From NCBI GenBank assembly GCA_029861795.1, contig JAOTYS010000167.1, forward strand, positions 1-8,973: a DNA stretch of 8,973 bases. The letters run 5' to 3'. The notes beneath the pieces are model-generated. The model saw only the letters and a program-made list of their open reading frames with translations. It did no database searches and had not been told where the DNA came from. The position numbers were made by a program, and so were the translations under genes. This DNA is from Gammaproteobacteria bacterium (GTDB taxonomy: Bacteria > Pseudomonadota > Gammaproteobacteria > Arenicellales > JAOTYS01). Below are positions 1 to 7,720 of the stretch, piece by piece (positions within the stretch are counted from its first letter, which is position 1; each line of letters starts with the position of its first letter).

Positions 1-1
1 C

Positions 2-790
2 GTAGCTGAGCCCAGTGCTGATTCAGCGCGTTCCGCCATAACGGAACTGATCCGTAGTGAGGTAGATCAGTTGATTGCCATTGGTGGCGATGGGACCGCA
101 CATCTGACCGTCAATACATTGCTGCAAAATGACCGTGGCCATAAAGTTGCATTCGGCTTGATCCCCGCAGGTACCGGTTCCGACTTTGCACGCACGCTTA
201 AGCTGCCTAAGCGCTTAGATCGCGCACTGAACCGCATTTTATACGCCTCCCCACGCCCAATCGATGTCTTGAGCATGCGCACCGATTCAGGCGCGCAACA
301 TTACACATTGAATATCACATCGGCCGGATTGTCCGGTGCCGTAGCCAGTGCGGTAAACACAAAACCTCAACGTGGCGGCCTAGTTTACCTGTCCACTACT
401 GTTGTTGCATTACGGCATTATCAACCGGCACACTGCCGGCTTTGGCTCGACAATCGATTATTCTTTGAGGGAGAGTTCTTCTTGATTGCCATTGCCAACG
501 GCCAATATTTCGGCAACGGAATGCGCGTCGCACCCCGGGCAAAAATAGACGATGGTCTTGCTGACGTGGTGGTAATACCTCCCATACCACTTTGGCACCT
601 CCCCTACCGACTGCCTCAATTTATGTTTGGCTGGCACTTGAACGCATCGGTGGTAAAGTACGGCCGTGCCAGCACCATACGCCTTGAGCCATCCGCAGGA
701 ACCCCGCCATTGGAACTCGATGGTGAAACGATTTCTTCCGAATCCGTCACTTATACAGTGCACTCTAAGGCACTGAAGCTGTTGAATTGA
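2..790 (+). CDS. Diacylglycerol kinase family lipid kinase (YegS/LCB5-like), 5' truncated by window edge
   Basis: The reading frame is open from the first bases of the window to TGA at 788-790 (262 residues visible), so the true start lies upstream; a TTG at 71 is in frame but lies just before the nucleotide-binding motif and is not a plausible start. The visible part begins inside the DAGK catalytic domain. It has the GGDGT nucleotide-binding motif (visible residues 28-32), then [13 protein letters not shown] (the family's IPxGTGNDFAR motif), a [10 protein letters not shown] strand typical of the C-terminal beta domain, and LELDGE near the end. The family (COG1597, about 300 residues) phosphorylates diacylglycerol, phosphatidylglycerol or sphingoid bases using ATP at the inner membrane face; the substrate here cannot be told. 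After GGDGT the usual N-E pair is replaced by H-L, a slight deviation. It is followed immediately by the aminopeptidase gene, suggesting cotranscription. Confidence 0.9.
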   Translation, partial: VAEPSADSARSAITELIRSEVDQLIAIGGDGTAHLTVNTLLQNDRGHKVAFGLIPAGTGSDFARTLKLPKRLDRALNRILYASPRPIDVLSMRTDSGAQHYTLNITSAGLSGAVASAVNTKPQRGGLVYLSTTVVALRHYQPAHCRLWLDNRLFFEGEFFLIAIANGQYFGNGMRVAPRAKIDDGLADVVVIPPIPLWHLPYRLPQFMFGWHLNASVVKYGRASTIRLEPSAGTPPLELDGETISSESVTYTVHSKALKLLN

Positions 791-792
791 CT

Positions 793-2112
793 ATGACCGA
801 AAAACTAATGCGAAGGGCTGAATTCAATCACTCTCTAATGGGATTCATTGCGGAATCGCCGACACCGTTTCATGCGGTTCAAGCCATGGCAAAGCGACTT
901 CGCGATGCCGGTTACTCCCGCTTAAAAGAGTCGGACAGTTGGGAGTTGGTGCCGGGACAAGGCTACTATGTCACACGAAACGATTCCTCCATCGTTGCAC
1001 TCTGCTTGGGTGCAGCCGATGTGGTCCGGGCCGGAATACGAATGGTCGGCGCACACACTGACAGTCCTTGCTTAAAGGTTAAACCCCAGCCTGAAGTTCA
1101 CGAACATTCGTACTTCCAACTTGGAGTGGAAGTCTATGGCGGTGCGCTACTCAATCCGTGGTTCGATCGAGACCTCTCTTTAGCTGGACGAGTTAGTTAC
1201 ACCACTATTGACGACCAAATCTTAAACGCTCTGATAGATTTCTCGCGGCCGGTCGCCGTCATACCTAGTCTAGCGATACACCTTGACCGTAAGGCAAACA
1301 AGAATCGCAGCGTCAACCCGCAGACTGACTTGCCACCCGTTTTATGTCAGGCTTTCGATAGCGACGCACCGGATTTCCGCACATTGTTACTTGATCGCCT
1401 TCGCGAACAGCATCCCGAATCCGGGGCGCAAGAGATATTGGACTACGAACTTTCGTTGTACGATACCCAGCCCCCCTGCGTGCTTGGCTTACGGGAAGAT
1501 TTTATCGCCGCAGCCAGGCTTGACAACTTACTAAGCTGCTACACCGGTCTAATGGGACTGCTGTCCTCGGATGGAGATTCATCCTGCCTGCTGGTGTGCA
1601 ATGACCATGAGGAAGTGGGAAGCATGTCGGCCGGTGGTGCTCAAGGGCCATTTCTTAAATATTTTCTGCAACGAGTTTGTGGTACCAAGGAGAAATTTCT
1701 TCGTGCAATCGATCGCTCAATGATGATCTCCGCCGATAACGCGCATGGCATCCACCCAAACTTCGCCGACAAACACGACAGTAACCATGGCCCGAAATTC
1801 AACCAGGGTCCTGTGATCAAGATCAATTCTAATCAACGCTATGCTTCCAACAGTGAGACCGCTGCAGTATTTAGGCGTCTGTGCGCACAGGTCGATGTTC
1901 CGGTGCAGTCCTTTGTGGTGCGCACGGATCTGGCATGCGGCACCACCATCGGTCCACTCACCGCAGGCGAATTGGGCGTGCGAACCTTAGACATAGGGGT
2001 AGCACAACTCGCCATGCACTCAATCCGGGAGCTTGCCGGCAGTCAAGACACCCACTACTTATACAAGGCTTTGAGACATTTTTTTGAGTCACAATCTCTG
2101 GGATTGCAATAG
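793..2112 (+). CDS. apeB: M18 family aminopeptidase (aspartyl aminopeptidase type)
   Basis: A 439-residue protein, the usual length for bacterial M18 aminopeptidases, which are cytosolic dinuclear-zinc enzymes removing N-terminal residues (often acidic) from peptides. The N terminus has the family opening [12 protein letters not shown]. Metal and catalytic motifs appear in order: GAHTDSP (His88 ligand), ARLDN (Asp244), NDHEEVGS (catalytic Glu and ligand, 273-274), [11 protein letters not shown] (Asp315) and QLAMHSIRE (His409). No key residue is missing. I chose ATG 793, two bases after the kinase stop; an in-frame TTG at 787 overlaps that stop and would add two residues (M-T). There is no strong ribosome binding site, which fits translational coupling to the upstream gene. 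The assignment to M18 is firm; preference for Asp/Glu is inferred from family. Confidence 0.95.
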   Translation: MTEKLMRRAEFNHSLMGFIAESPTPFHAVQAMAKRLRDAGYSRLKESDSWELVPGQGYYVTRNDSSIVALCLGAADVVRAGIRMVGAHTDSPCLKVKPQPEVHEHSYFQLGVEVYGGALLNPWFDRDLSLAGRVSYTTIDDQILNALIDFSRPVAVIPSLAIHLDRKANKNRSVNPQTDLPPVLCQAFDSDAPDFRTLLLDRLREQHPESGAQEILDYELSLYDTQPPCVLGLREDFIAAARLDNLLSCYTGLMGLLSSDGDSSCLLVCNDHEEVGSMSAGGAQGPFLKYFLQRVCGTKEKFLRAIDRSMMISADNAHGIHPNFADKHDSNHGPKFNQGPVIKINSNQRYASNSETAAVFRRLCAQVDVPVQSFVVRTDLACGTTIGPLTAGELGVRTLDIGVAQLAMHSIRELAGSQDTHYLYKALRHFFESQSLGLQ

Positions 2113-2167
2113 CGACGGTGAAGCACGGTTTCGCTGCGCAACATGATAACCACCGGGTCCAAGTTTA

Positions 2168-2944
2168 GTGCTCCTGAGCGATAAGACTGCAATCATCACT
2201 GGAGCCGCCAGTGGACTGGGACGGGAAATCGCCCTCGCATACGCCCGGGAAGGAGCCAATGTGATGATCGCCGATATAGATCTGGAAAAGGCACAAACTG
2301 TGGCGGCAGAGCTACAAGGACAACGCGGGCAGGCGCTGAAGATGGATGTCACCGATGAGGCCCAGGTCAACGCGGGGGTGACCGAAACGGCGCAACGATT
2401 TGGCGGGGTGGATGTGCTGGTGAGCAACGCCGGTTTTCAGAAGCTCAACCGTCTCGAGGATGTCACCCTCAGCGATTGGAAGCAAATGATGGCGGTTCAT
2501 CTGGACGGTGCCTTCTTAACGACCCGTGCCTGCCTCAAGGACATGTATCGCCGTGGCACAGGGGGCAGCATCATTTACATGGGCTCAACCCATTCGAAGC
2601 TAGCCTCACCACTTAAGGCGCCGTATACCACTGCAAAGCATGGACTGATCGGATTGTGCAAGGCGGTGGCGAAAGAAGGGGCACAGTTTGGTGTGCGCGC
2701 CAACGTGATTTGCCCGGGATTTGTTCTTACTCCGTTAGTTCAAGCGCAGATCCCACAACTCGCTAAGACAATGGGCATTAGCGAAGATGAAGTTGTAAAG
2801 AATGTCATGCTTAAGGATACGGTGGACGGCGAATTCACTACCACTCAGGACGTGGCACAAGTGGCTGTACTTTTTTCGACGTTCGAGACCAACGCACTGA
2901 CGGGTCAATCGCTGGTTGTCGGTCACGGTTGGTTCATGGAGTGA
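2168..2944 (+). CDS. bdhA: 3-hydroxybutyrate dehydrogenase (short-chain dehydrogenase/reductase)
   Basis: A 258-residue classical SDR oxidising (R)-3-hydroxybutyrate to acetoacetate with NAD+, the last step in using polyhydroxybutyrate or ketone bodies as carbon. It has the Rossmann dinucleotide motif TGAASGLG (11-18), SNAG (86-89), catalytic Ser140, and Tyr153-Lys157 in YTTAK. The stretch THSKLASPLKAPYTTAKHG and the C-terminal block KDTVDGEFTT...TGQSLVVGHGWFME are characteristic of the 3-hydroxybutyrate dehydrogenase subfamily rather than generic SDRs. The start is GTG at 2168: an in-frame stop (2147-2149) and absence of other start codons leave no upstream alternative, and the length matches the family. 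No clear Shine-Dalgarno is visible. It lies 55 bases after apeB on the same strand and may be cotranscribed, though its function is unrelated. It ends 17 bases from the convergent gluQ stop. Confidence 0.93.
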   Translation: MLLSDKTAIITGAASGLGREIALAYAREGANVMIADIDLEKAQTVAAELQGQRGQALKMDVTDEAQVNAGVTETAQRFGGVDVLVSNAGFQKLNRLEDVTLSDWKQMMAVHLDGAFLTTRACLKDMYRRGTGGSIIYMGSTHSKLASPLKAPYTTAKHGLIGLCKAVAKEGAQFGVRANVICPGFVLTPLVQAQIPQLAKTMGISEDEVVKNVMLKDTVDGEFTTTQDVAQVAVLFSTFETNALTGQSLVVGHGWFME

Positions 2945-2961
2945 TGGCAGGCGAGGCGAAG

Positions 2962-3948
2962 CTAGGCAGCGGTAGTATTGCACCCTGCGCTTGCTCGTAG
3001 TGTCTCGATGAATTTTTCGATGGAGAGCTGCTCCAATAGTTCTTGAGCCGATATCTCGGTTTCCTCACGCACCAGACCAACCGATGTAGCCAGCCGTCCA
3101 ACGACACGCTGTGGGCTTTCCCGACGTTGACGACACTCCTCGATGCTGGCGGAGCCATCCCGTTTAGACATCCGCTCTCCTTGTTCATCTTGCATCAACG
3201 GCACATGCCAAAATCGCGGCACTGTAAATCCAAGCCTTTCAAACAGTTCCGCCTGGCGCGGCGCCGAATCTAACAAGTCTGCCCCACGAACCACGTCAGT
3301 AACACCCATGAGCGCATCGTCCACCACTACGGCAAGCTGGTACGAATGAAGCTGGTCTGCGCGGCGCACTACGAAATCTCCAACCTCCTGCGGGAGATGG
3401 TGTTCGACGCGACCGACTATCATATCGCTTACCACCACGCGACGACTCGGCACGCGGTAACGCAACGCGGCTTCCCGGCCTTGCGGCCTTGTCCGCGTGC
3501 TATTGCTTCGGCAAGTGCCAGGATAAATTGATCGATCTCCAGATCCTTGGGGCGCACTTGCGGCCATGGCGATGTCCTTACGGGAACAATAACACGGAAA
3601 GATCAGACCCCTAGATTCAAGCTCCCTCACCGCCTGCGCATACAGTTCATGACGGGCTGACTGAAGGTAAGGACCGCGCGCCCCTTGTACGTCAGGACCC
3701 TCATCCCACTCTAAGCCAAGCCAGCGTAAATCATCTAGGATTTGTGCTGCACTCCCTGGTCGGACTCGCGGTCGGTCCAGGTCTTCCATACGCAACACAA
3801 AGCGTGAACCGTTTAGTCGTGCCTGGAGCCACGCCAATAACGCAGTCCGCGCATTGCCGAGGTGCAATGGCCCAGTGGGGCTAGGGGCATATCGGCCGCA
3901 TCCTTGGGCAAAGGTGGCGTCGGCATGACGTGCCTGAGTGTGCGGCAT
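2962..3948 (-). CDS. gluQ: Glutamyl-Q tRNA(Asp) synthetase
   Basis: A 328-residue truncated class I glutamyl-tRNA synthetase paralogue without anticodon-binding domain. The family activates glutamate and attaches it to the queuosine at position 34 of tRNA(Asp). It has RYAPSPTGPLHLGNARTALL with the HIGH-type HLGN (29-32), the zinc site of this family (Cys119-Tyr-Cys121, then Tyr142 and Cys146 in YPGTC), LHSYQLAVVVDD in the active site, and the KMSKS-type RMSKR (259-263). The in-frame ORF extends to 4014, but the ATG at 3948 is preferred: it has GAGG eight bases upstream, avoids overlap with prfC, and gives a normal N terminus before the conserved core. It follows prfC by 26 bases on the same strand and is probably cotranscribed. 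In many gammaproteobacteria gluQ instead follows dksA. All catalytic motifs are intact. Confidence 0.96.
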   Translation of the reverse strand: MPHTQARHADATFAQGCGRYAPSPTGPLHLGNARTALLAWLQARLNGSRFVLRMEDLDRPRVRPGSAAQILDDLRWLGLEWDEGPDVQGARGPYLQSARHELYAQAVRELESRGLIFPCYCSRKDIAMAASAPQGSGDRSIYPGTCRSNSTRTRPQGREAALRYRVPSRRVVVSDMIVGRVEHHLPQEVGDFVVRRADQLHSYQLAVVVDDALMGVTDVVRGADLLDSAPRQAELFERLGFTVPRFWHVPLMQDEQGERMSKRDGSASIEECRQRRESPQRVVGRLATSVGLVREETEISAQELLEQLSIEKFIETLRASAGCNTTAA

Positions 3949-3956
3949 CTGTCGGA

Positions 3957-3960
3957 CCTC
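3957..3960 (-). promoter_or_regulatory. Ribosome binding site of gluQ
   Basis: GAGG on the minus strand, eight bases before ATG 3948. It supports that start over the longer in-frame ATG at 4014, which lies inside prfC. Confidence 0.6.
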
Positions 3961-3974
3961 GCGGGGTCGGCGGC

Positions 3975-5555
3975 TTAGTGCTCCCGCGTTGCACGGAATT
4001 CGACGTCGGGCCAACGCTCCATAGTCAACTGCAGATTCACCATATTCGGCGCGATATAGGAAAGGTTTCCAGCGCCATCCAAAGCGAGATTAGCGCCAAC
4101 TTTGCTGCGAAACTCCTGTTCCTTTTTTTCATCTTTGCAATGAATCCAGCGCGCGGTCGCTACCTGCACCGCTTCAAAGCCACACTCCACTCCGTACTCG
4201 AAACGCAATCGGTGGGCAACAACGTCAAATTGCAAATTGCCCACAGCGCCCAAGATAACATCATTGCTGTTAAGTGGCTTAAAGACTTGGGTCGCACCTT
4301 CTTCGCTAAGCTGCACCAATCCCTTGTGCAGCGCCTTGGCTCGTAACGGATCGTGTAATCTTACCCGACGAAACAACTCAGGGGCGAAATTAGGTACTCC
4401 TATAAACTTAAGCGCCTCCCGCTCTGTAAATGTGTCTCCGATCTGGATCGTACCGTGATTATGCAAGCCTAGAATGTCACCCGCATAAGCGTCCTCTGCC
4501 TGATCTCGCCTGGCTGCAAGAAAAGTAAGCGCATTGTGGATCTGCATCTCTTTGCCAGTGCGGACCTGGAACAGCTTCATACCCTTACGAAATCGACCGG
4601 AAGTGATCCGCACAAAGGCTATCCTGTCATGATGCGCCGGATCCATATTCGCTTGGATCTTGAACACGAATCCAGAAAACTTATCCTCAGTCGCCTCAAC
4701 ATCGCGGGTCTCTGTCGCCCGCACTTGCGGCGGCGGCGCATAGGTGACGAACTGATCCATGAGCTCATCGACCCCCAAAGTCTTCAGCGCGGATCCGAAG
4801 AATACAGGCGCCAGGCGCCCAGTTCGATAAGCGTCGACATCGAATTCATGACTTGCGCCCTTAACTAATTCGATCTGCTCTCGTAGCGCTTCAGCACGGC
4901 TACCAATTTGGTCATCAAGCTCGTCGTTATAAAGTCCATTAATCATCCTCGCTTCGCGACCATTACCGCCAGAATCCACTGTGAACAAATGTGTAGTGTC
5001 ATCGTAGATCCGATACAGCCCGAGAAATTCCCGCCCCATACCGATGGGCCAGGTCATCGGTGCGCAGTCTATTTTGAGTACTGATTCGATCTCATCCAAC
5101 AAATCGATTGGATCACGACCTTCTCTATCAAGCTTATTGACGAAGCCCATGATCGGCGTATCTCTCAAGCGACAAACATCCATCAGTTTAATAGTACGTT
5201 CCTCCACACCCTTTGCCGCGTCGATCACCATTAAAGCGGAATCTACTGCCGTTAGGGTGCGGTAAGTATCCTCTGAAAAGTCGGCATGGCCGGGCGTGTC
5301 CAACAGGTTGATGACACAGCCGTGGTACTCGAACTGCATTACCGATGACGTCACTGAGATTCCTCGCTGCTTCTCCAGCTCCATCCAGTCGGAGGTGGCA
5401 TGACGGGCAGCCTTACGCGCCTTAATAGTGCCGGCGTGTTGAATGACGCCCCCATAGAGCAAAAGCTTCTCGGTCAGCGTGGTCTTCCCCGCATCAGGGT
5501 GCGAGATAATGGCAAAGGTTCGCCGCCTGGCGACCTGCTGGGCTAATTGGTTCAT
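3975..5555 (-). CDS. prfC: Peptide chain release factor 3 (RF3)
   Basis: A 526-residue translational GTPase (E. coli RF3 is 529) that removes RF1/RF2 from the ribosome after peptide release. The G domain is at the N terminus: P-loop SHPDAGKTT (18-26), switch [13 protein letters not shown] (64-75), G3 [16 protein letters not shown] (86-101) and G4 NKLD (140-143). The central RF3-specific stretches [17 protein letters not shown] and [18 protein letters not shown] follow, then [20 protein letters not shown] and the C-terminal domain ending in ATREH as in E. coli. Start ATG 5555 gives [21 protein letters not shown], aligned with the family N terminus; the in-frame ATG at 5624 would add 23 unrelated residues and lies upstream of the predicted transcription start. 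It is first in a likely prfC-gluQ operon. The ribosome binding site is weak. Nothing is missing. Confidence 0.98.
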   Translation of the reverse strand: MNQLAQQVARRRTFAIISHPDAGKTTLTEKLLLYGGVIQHAGTIKARKAARHATSDWMELEKQRGISVTSSVMQFEYHGCVINLLDTPGHADFSEDTYRTLTAVDSALMVIDAAKGVEERTIKLMDVCRLRDTPIMGFVNKLDREGRDPIDLLDEIESVLKIDCAPMTWPIGMGREFLGLYRIYDDTTHLFTVDSGGNGREARMINGLYNDELDDQIGSRAEALREQIELVKGASHEFDVDAYRTGRLAPVFFGSALKTLGVDELMDQFVTYAPPPQVRATETRDVEATEDKFSGFVFKIQANMDPAHHDRIAFVRITSGRFRKGMKLFQVRTGKEMQIHNALTFLAARRDQAEDAYAGDILGLHNHGTIQIGDTFTEREALKFIGVPNFAPELFRRVRLHDPLRAKALHKGLVQLSEEGATQVFKPLNSNDVILGAVGNLQFDVVAHRLRFEYGVECGFEAVQVATARWIHCKDEKKEQEFRSKVGANLALDGAGNLSYIAPNMVNLQLTMERWPDVEFRATREH

Positions 5556-5592
5556 AACTGGGATAGGGTGTCGCGGTCTAGCAGTGGTACAA

Positions 5593-5621
5593 ATTATACC
5601 CGAGTGGAGGATATGTGGAGA
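5593..5621 (-). promoter_or_regulatory. Candidate sigma-70 promoter of prfC-gluQ
   Basis: On the minus strand a perfect -10 TATAAT lies at 5598-5593. With a 17-base spacer the -35 hexamer is TCTCCA (5621-5616), matching the consensus at only three of six positions. Transcription would start near 5586, leaving a leader of about 30 bases before ATG 5555. An interrupted inverted repeat (5609-5628) covers the -35 region. The -10 is strong; the -35 is weak, so this is a motif-level prediction. Confidence 0.45.
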
Positions 5622-5677
5622 CACATCCTGCGAATATCAAGCGTTGGCAGTCCAAGCGCAGCACTCGACCGACAGAA

Positions 5678-5710
5678 AAGACCCGTCTCTATCACGCACC
5701 GAAGGGTCTT
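5678..5710 (-). other. Inverted repeat, possible minus-strand terminator-like hairpin
   Basis: AAGACCC (5678-5684) and GGGTCTT (5704-5710) form a perfect seven-pair stem with a 19-base loop. Read on the minus strand the stem is followed by TTCTGT, giving TCTTTTCT across the stem end, weakly like an intrinsic terminator. On the plus strand no U-run follows. The loop is long, and no minus-strand gene ends nearby (the fmdB-like gene ends about 440 bases upstream), so the role is uncertain. Confidence 0.2.
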
Positions 5711-5772
5711 CCGAAAACCATGAATTTGCCATATGTAGGATCCTTGGGCTGTGCTACATTCTTGTTGCAAAA

Positions 5773-5801
5773 GCGTCAACTTTCACTATGCTTTTTCTAA
5801 T
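5773..5801 (+). promoter_or_regulatory. Weak candidate promoter for the small plus-strand ORF
   Basis: TCTAAT at 5796-5801 matches the -10 consensus at five of six positions; with a 17-base spacer the -35 would be GCGTCA (three of six). Transcription would begin near 5808, so the ATG at 5808 would be leaderless while the ATG at 5832 would have a leader carrying AGGGGG and AGAG. Low confidence, motif only. Confidence 0.25.
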
Positions 5802-5831
5802 AAAACTATGACGCAGGGGGTAGAGAACTCA

Positions 5832-6128
5832 ATGGAGTCTATTGCCAGAGACTACGGCGCGTTGGCCGTTGCCCTCCGACGCTCGACGACTGATGGCGTG
5901 ACGCACCAACACCCGGGCCATGAGAGATCTAGTCCCAGGTCCACGGCCTTAAAGAGGCGTTGTGAGGCAGGTTTAGTGGGAGACTTAGTGTCGGCGCTGA
6001 GACGCCAGACTGCTGCCACCACAACTTTTGCGCAACTAGATAGCAAGGGCATACGCCGCGGTTTGCGCATTCCGCTGTTCAGCGTCACGCTAGCGGCGGT
6101 GGTTGCAGTGGTATTGGTCTTGCTCTAA
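5832..6128 (+). CDS. Small protein of unknown function with a C-terminal membrane segment
   Basis: I do not recognise this protein. From ATG 5832 it is 98 residues; in-frame ATGs at 5808 and 5751 would give 106 or 125. ATG 5832 is preferred because AGAG lies six bases before it and AGGGGG (5815-5820) lies eleven before, and because a possible -10 box ends at 5801. The N-terminal about 75 residues are polar and Arg-rich, with an SSPRSTALKRR stretch, and are followed by RRGLRIPLFSVTLAAVVAVVLVLL at the end. That is a single hydrophobic segment preceded by Arg residues and reaching the C terminus, the layout of a tail-anchored inner-membrane protein with a cytoplasmic N-terminal part. There is no signal peptide and no catalytic motif. 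It is divergent from prfC and convergent with the zinc-ribbon gene, 23 bases apart. The ORF could be spurious; the reason to keep it is that it fills an otherwise empty stretch. Confidence 0.42.
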   Translation: MESIARDYGALAVALRRSTTDGVTHQHPGHERSSPRSTALKRRCEAGLVGDLVSALRRQTAATTTFAQLDSKGIRRGLRIPLFSVTLAAVVAVVLVLL

Positions 6129-6151
6129 CTCCATGGTGCTGTGACGACCCA

Positions 6152-6655
6152 TCAAAGGTCGTAAAGGGTCTCGTCAACTTTTGGCGGCAGGTATTGCCGG
6201 CGCAAATCCTGCAGCCGCGCCTTGGGTTTGACCGAAAACGGATCCTCATTCTCAAGGACATCGCCCATGTCTTGTTCTATCTGATCGGGATCATCGCCCG
6301 ACTCCATGCGGCGTATCGCCTCCTCCATCGCTGGCCCTACGTTGAGCCCAGTTGCATCATAAAGTTTACGCATCATACGTCCGATCTGTTTGGGATCATC
6401 TTCATCTATGTTTTCCATCTCTCCCGCCATAGACATGAAGGCCTTTTCCATTTCACCTTCATCCATCCCGGCGAATGGATCGTCGTCTTCGTCCCCTTCC
6501 TTTCGACCCTTTGACACGGAGAACATTGATACGCGACGCTCTAACTTCTCTCGATCGCATTTCGGGCAACCCGGTGTTTTCTCAGTGTTCACACGCCGCG
6601 AGAAGAAGTTGAATACAGTATGACAGTCTGCGCAATAAAACTCGTAGATCGGCAT
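6152..6655 (-). CDS. FmdB-type zinc-ribbon protein
   Basis: A 167-residue protein beginning MPIYEFYCADC, the opening of the FmdB/CxxC_CxxC putative regulatory zinc-ribbon family. Two CxxC pairs (Cys8/Cys11 and Cys30/Cys33) should bind one zinc ion. After the ribbon (about residues 1-45) comes a long, strongly acidic, Met- and Glu-rich segment, then residues 90-130 with predicted helical character (IGRMMRKLYDATGLNVG..., EEAIRRMESGDDPDQIEQDM) and a C-terminal tail ending VDETLYDL. Typical FmdB proteins are 70-110 residues, so this is a long version with a substantial C-terminal extension. No function is established for such proteins. It has a strong GGAGG ribosome binding site seven bases before ATG 6655. 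It follows ppsR by 108 bases on the same strand, with its own AT-rich upstream region. Confidence 0.85.
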   Translation of the reverse strand: MPIYEFYCADCHTVFNFFSRRVNTEKTPGCPKCDREKLERRVSMFSVSKGRKEGDEDDDPFAGMDEGEMEKAFMSMAGEMENIDEDDPKQIGRMMRKLYDATGLNVGPAMEEAIRRMESGDDPDQIEQDMGDVLENEDPFSVKPKARLQDLRRQYLPPKVDETLYDL

Positions 6656-6662
6656 AGTATTT

Positions 6663-6667
6663 CCTCC
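6663..6667 (-). promoter_or_regulatory. Strong ribosome binding site of the zinc-ribbon gene
   Basis: GGAGG on the minus strand, seven bases before ATG 6655. It is the best Shine-Dalgarno sequence in the window and fixes the start of the zinc-ribbon protein. Confidence 0.75.
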
Positions 6668-6763
6668 GTTAAAGGCGGCGACTTTTTAGCACAGATAATG
6701 ATTGATATTGAATAGCAGGACTGAGGGATCTATGCAGTCGAGTTCCGGCTGATGACGGCGTTA

Positions 6764-7585
6764 TCAATAGAGCTGTCTGCGCATACGCGCTTTGTGCAAA
6801 ATAGTAGTGCCAATCTCCTCAATGGACATTGCGGTGACATCTATGTACGGAATACCTTCACGGCGAAATAACGCCACGGCCTGGGCAACCTCATAACGGC
6901 ACTGTCTGAGCTGCGCGTAGCGGCTGTTAGCTCGCCGTTCCTCTCTGATCTGTCGCAAACGTTCAGGATCTATGGTTAGGCCGAAAAGTTTCTTTCGAGA
7001 CTGAATAACGTCATCGGGCAATCGACCTCGATCCAGATCCTCCTCAGTAATCGGATAGTTGGCCGCATAAATGCCAAAGTGCAACGCAAGATATAGGCAC
7101 GTCGGTGTTTTTCCAGATCGAGATACTCCCAATATAATAATTCCAGCACGATTGTACTCCGTCATGCTGACGCCATCATCGGTACGCATGGAATAATTCA
7201 CTGCCCCGATTCTCGAAGTGTACTCGTCAGGGTCTATGACTCCGTGGGACTTACCAACCGTGTGTGAAGACTCTACACCGAGTTCACGCTCCAGCGGTCC
7301 AATGAAAGCCTCAAACATATCGAAAAACACACCATCGCCGCTAGCAACAGTACTGCGTAATTCATCGTCGATAAAAGTCGTAAATACTAACGGTCTAATA
7401 CCGCTTTGCTGAGCATCTTGATTGACTCTCTGCAATGTTTCCAACGCCTTTTCCGAGGTATCAACAAACGGCAACGCTACAGTAGTAAAGTTTATGGTCG
7501 GAAATTGGGTCAATAAGGCATGACTCAATGTCTCAGCGGTGATTCCGGTTCGGTCCGAGACGATGAAAACAGTTCGATTAGCCAT
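6764..7585 (-). CDS. ppsR: PEP synthase regulatory protein (bifunctional kinase/pyrophosphorylase)
   Basis: A 273-residue member of the DUF299/PPDK-PEPS regulatory family. These cytosolic proteins inactivate phosphoenolpyruvate synthase by ADP-dependent phosphorylation of a threonine near the catalytic histidine and reactivate it by phosphate-dependent dephosphorylation, controlling the pyruvate-PEP step of gluconeogenesis. The N terminus VFIVSDRTGITAETLSHALL is the family opening; the P-loop is GVSRSGKT (153-160), followed by PTCLYLALHFGIYAANYP and the conserved KKLFGLTIDPERL and IDVTAMSIEEI blocks. Length and motifs are normal. The start at ATG 7585 has AAGGG eleven bases upstream, and an in-frame stop excludes the earlier ATG. 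Its target gene ppsA is not in the window; in many relatives it is divergent and adjacent, so this copy is separated from it here. Confidence 0.96.
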   Translation of the reverse strand: MANRTVFIVSDRTGITAETLSHALLTQFPTINFTTVALPFVDTSEKALETLQRVNQDAQQSGIRPLVFTTFIDDELRSTVASGDGVFFDMFEAFIGPLERELGVESSHTVGKSHGVIDPDEYTSRIGAVNYSMRTDDGVSMTEYNRAGIIILGVSRSGKTPTCLYLALHFGIYAANYPITEEDLDRGRLPDDVIQSRKKLFGLTIDPERLRQIREERRANSRYAQLRQCRYEVAQAVALFRREGIPYIDVTAMSIEEIGTTILHKARMRRQLY

Positions 7586-7630
7586 GACTTATGCGACCCT
7601 TAACAACATGAACCTAGTTTTTGAGTGAGC

Positions 7631-7660
7631 ATACTATGCCATCCGCATACACCGCATCAA
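7631..7660 (-). promoter_or_regulatory. Candidate sigma-70 promoter of ppsR
   Basis: On the minus strand TTGATG (7660-7655, four of six matches to the -35 consensus) and TAGTAT (7636-7631, four of six to -10) are separated by 18 bases. Transcription would begin near 7624 and give a leader of about 40 bases. A direct repeat ATGCGG ... ATGCGG, spaced by three bases, overlaps the -35 and spacer. Confidence 0.4.
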
Positions 7661-7720
7661 AGGGCTATTTGACGCCAGGGCTGCTCACGCGGGCGGTAGG
7701 GCCAGTTTGACTACGCGGAG

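Noticed and set aside
2111..2135. AGCGA ... TCGCT stem between apeB and bdhA, considered as a terminator
   Set aside because: Only five pairs, a 15-base loop and no U-run.
2089..2427. Minus-strand ORF of 112 residues over the start of bdhA
   Set aside because: It is antisense to a well-supported dehydrogenase, is Ser/Ala/Arg-rich low-complexity, and resembles no family.
3930..4346. Plus-strand ORF of 138 residues over the prfC/gluQ junction
   Set aside because: It is fully covered by prfC and gluQ coding on the other strand, both of which have intact family motifs; it is a shadow frame.
5594..5779. Short ORFs on both strands in the prfC upstream spacer
   Set aside because: They overlap each other and the prfC promoter, lack ribosome binding sites and have no coherent composition.
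6144..6162. Inverted repeat ACGACC ... GGTCGT at the convergent gene ends, considered as a bidirectional terminator
   Set aside because: The stem is six pairs with a seven-base loop but no U-run follows on either strand, and it overlaps the zinc-ribbon stop codon; chance is plausible.
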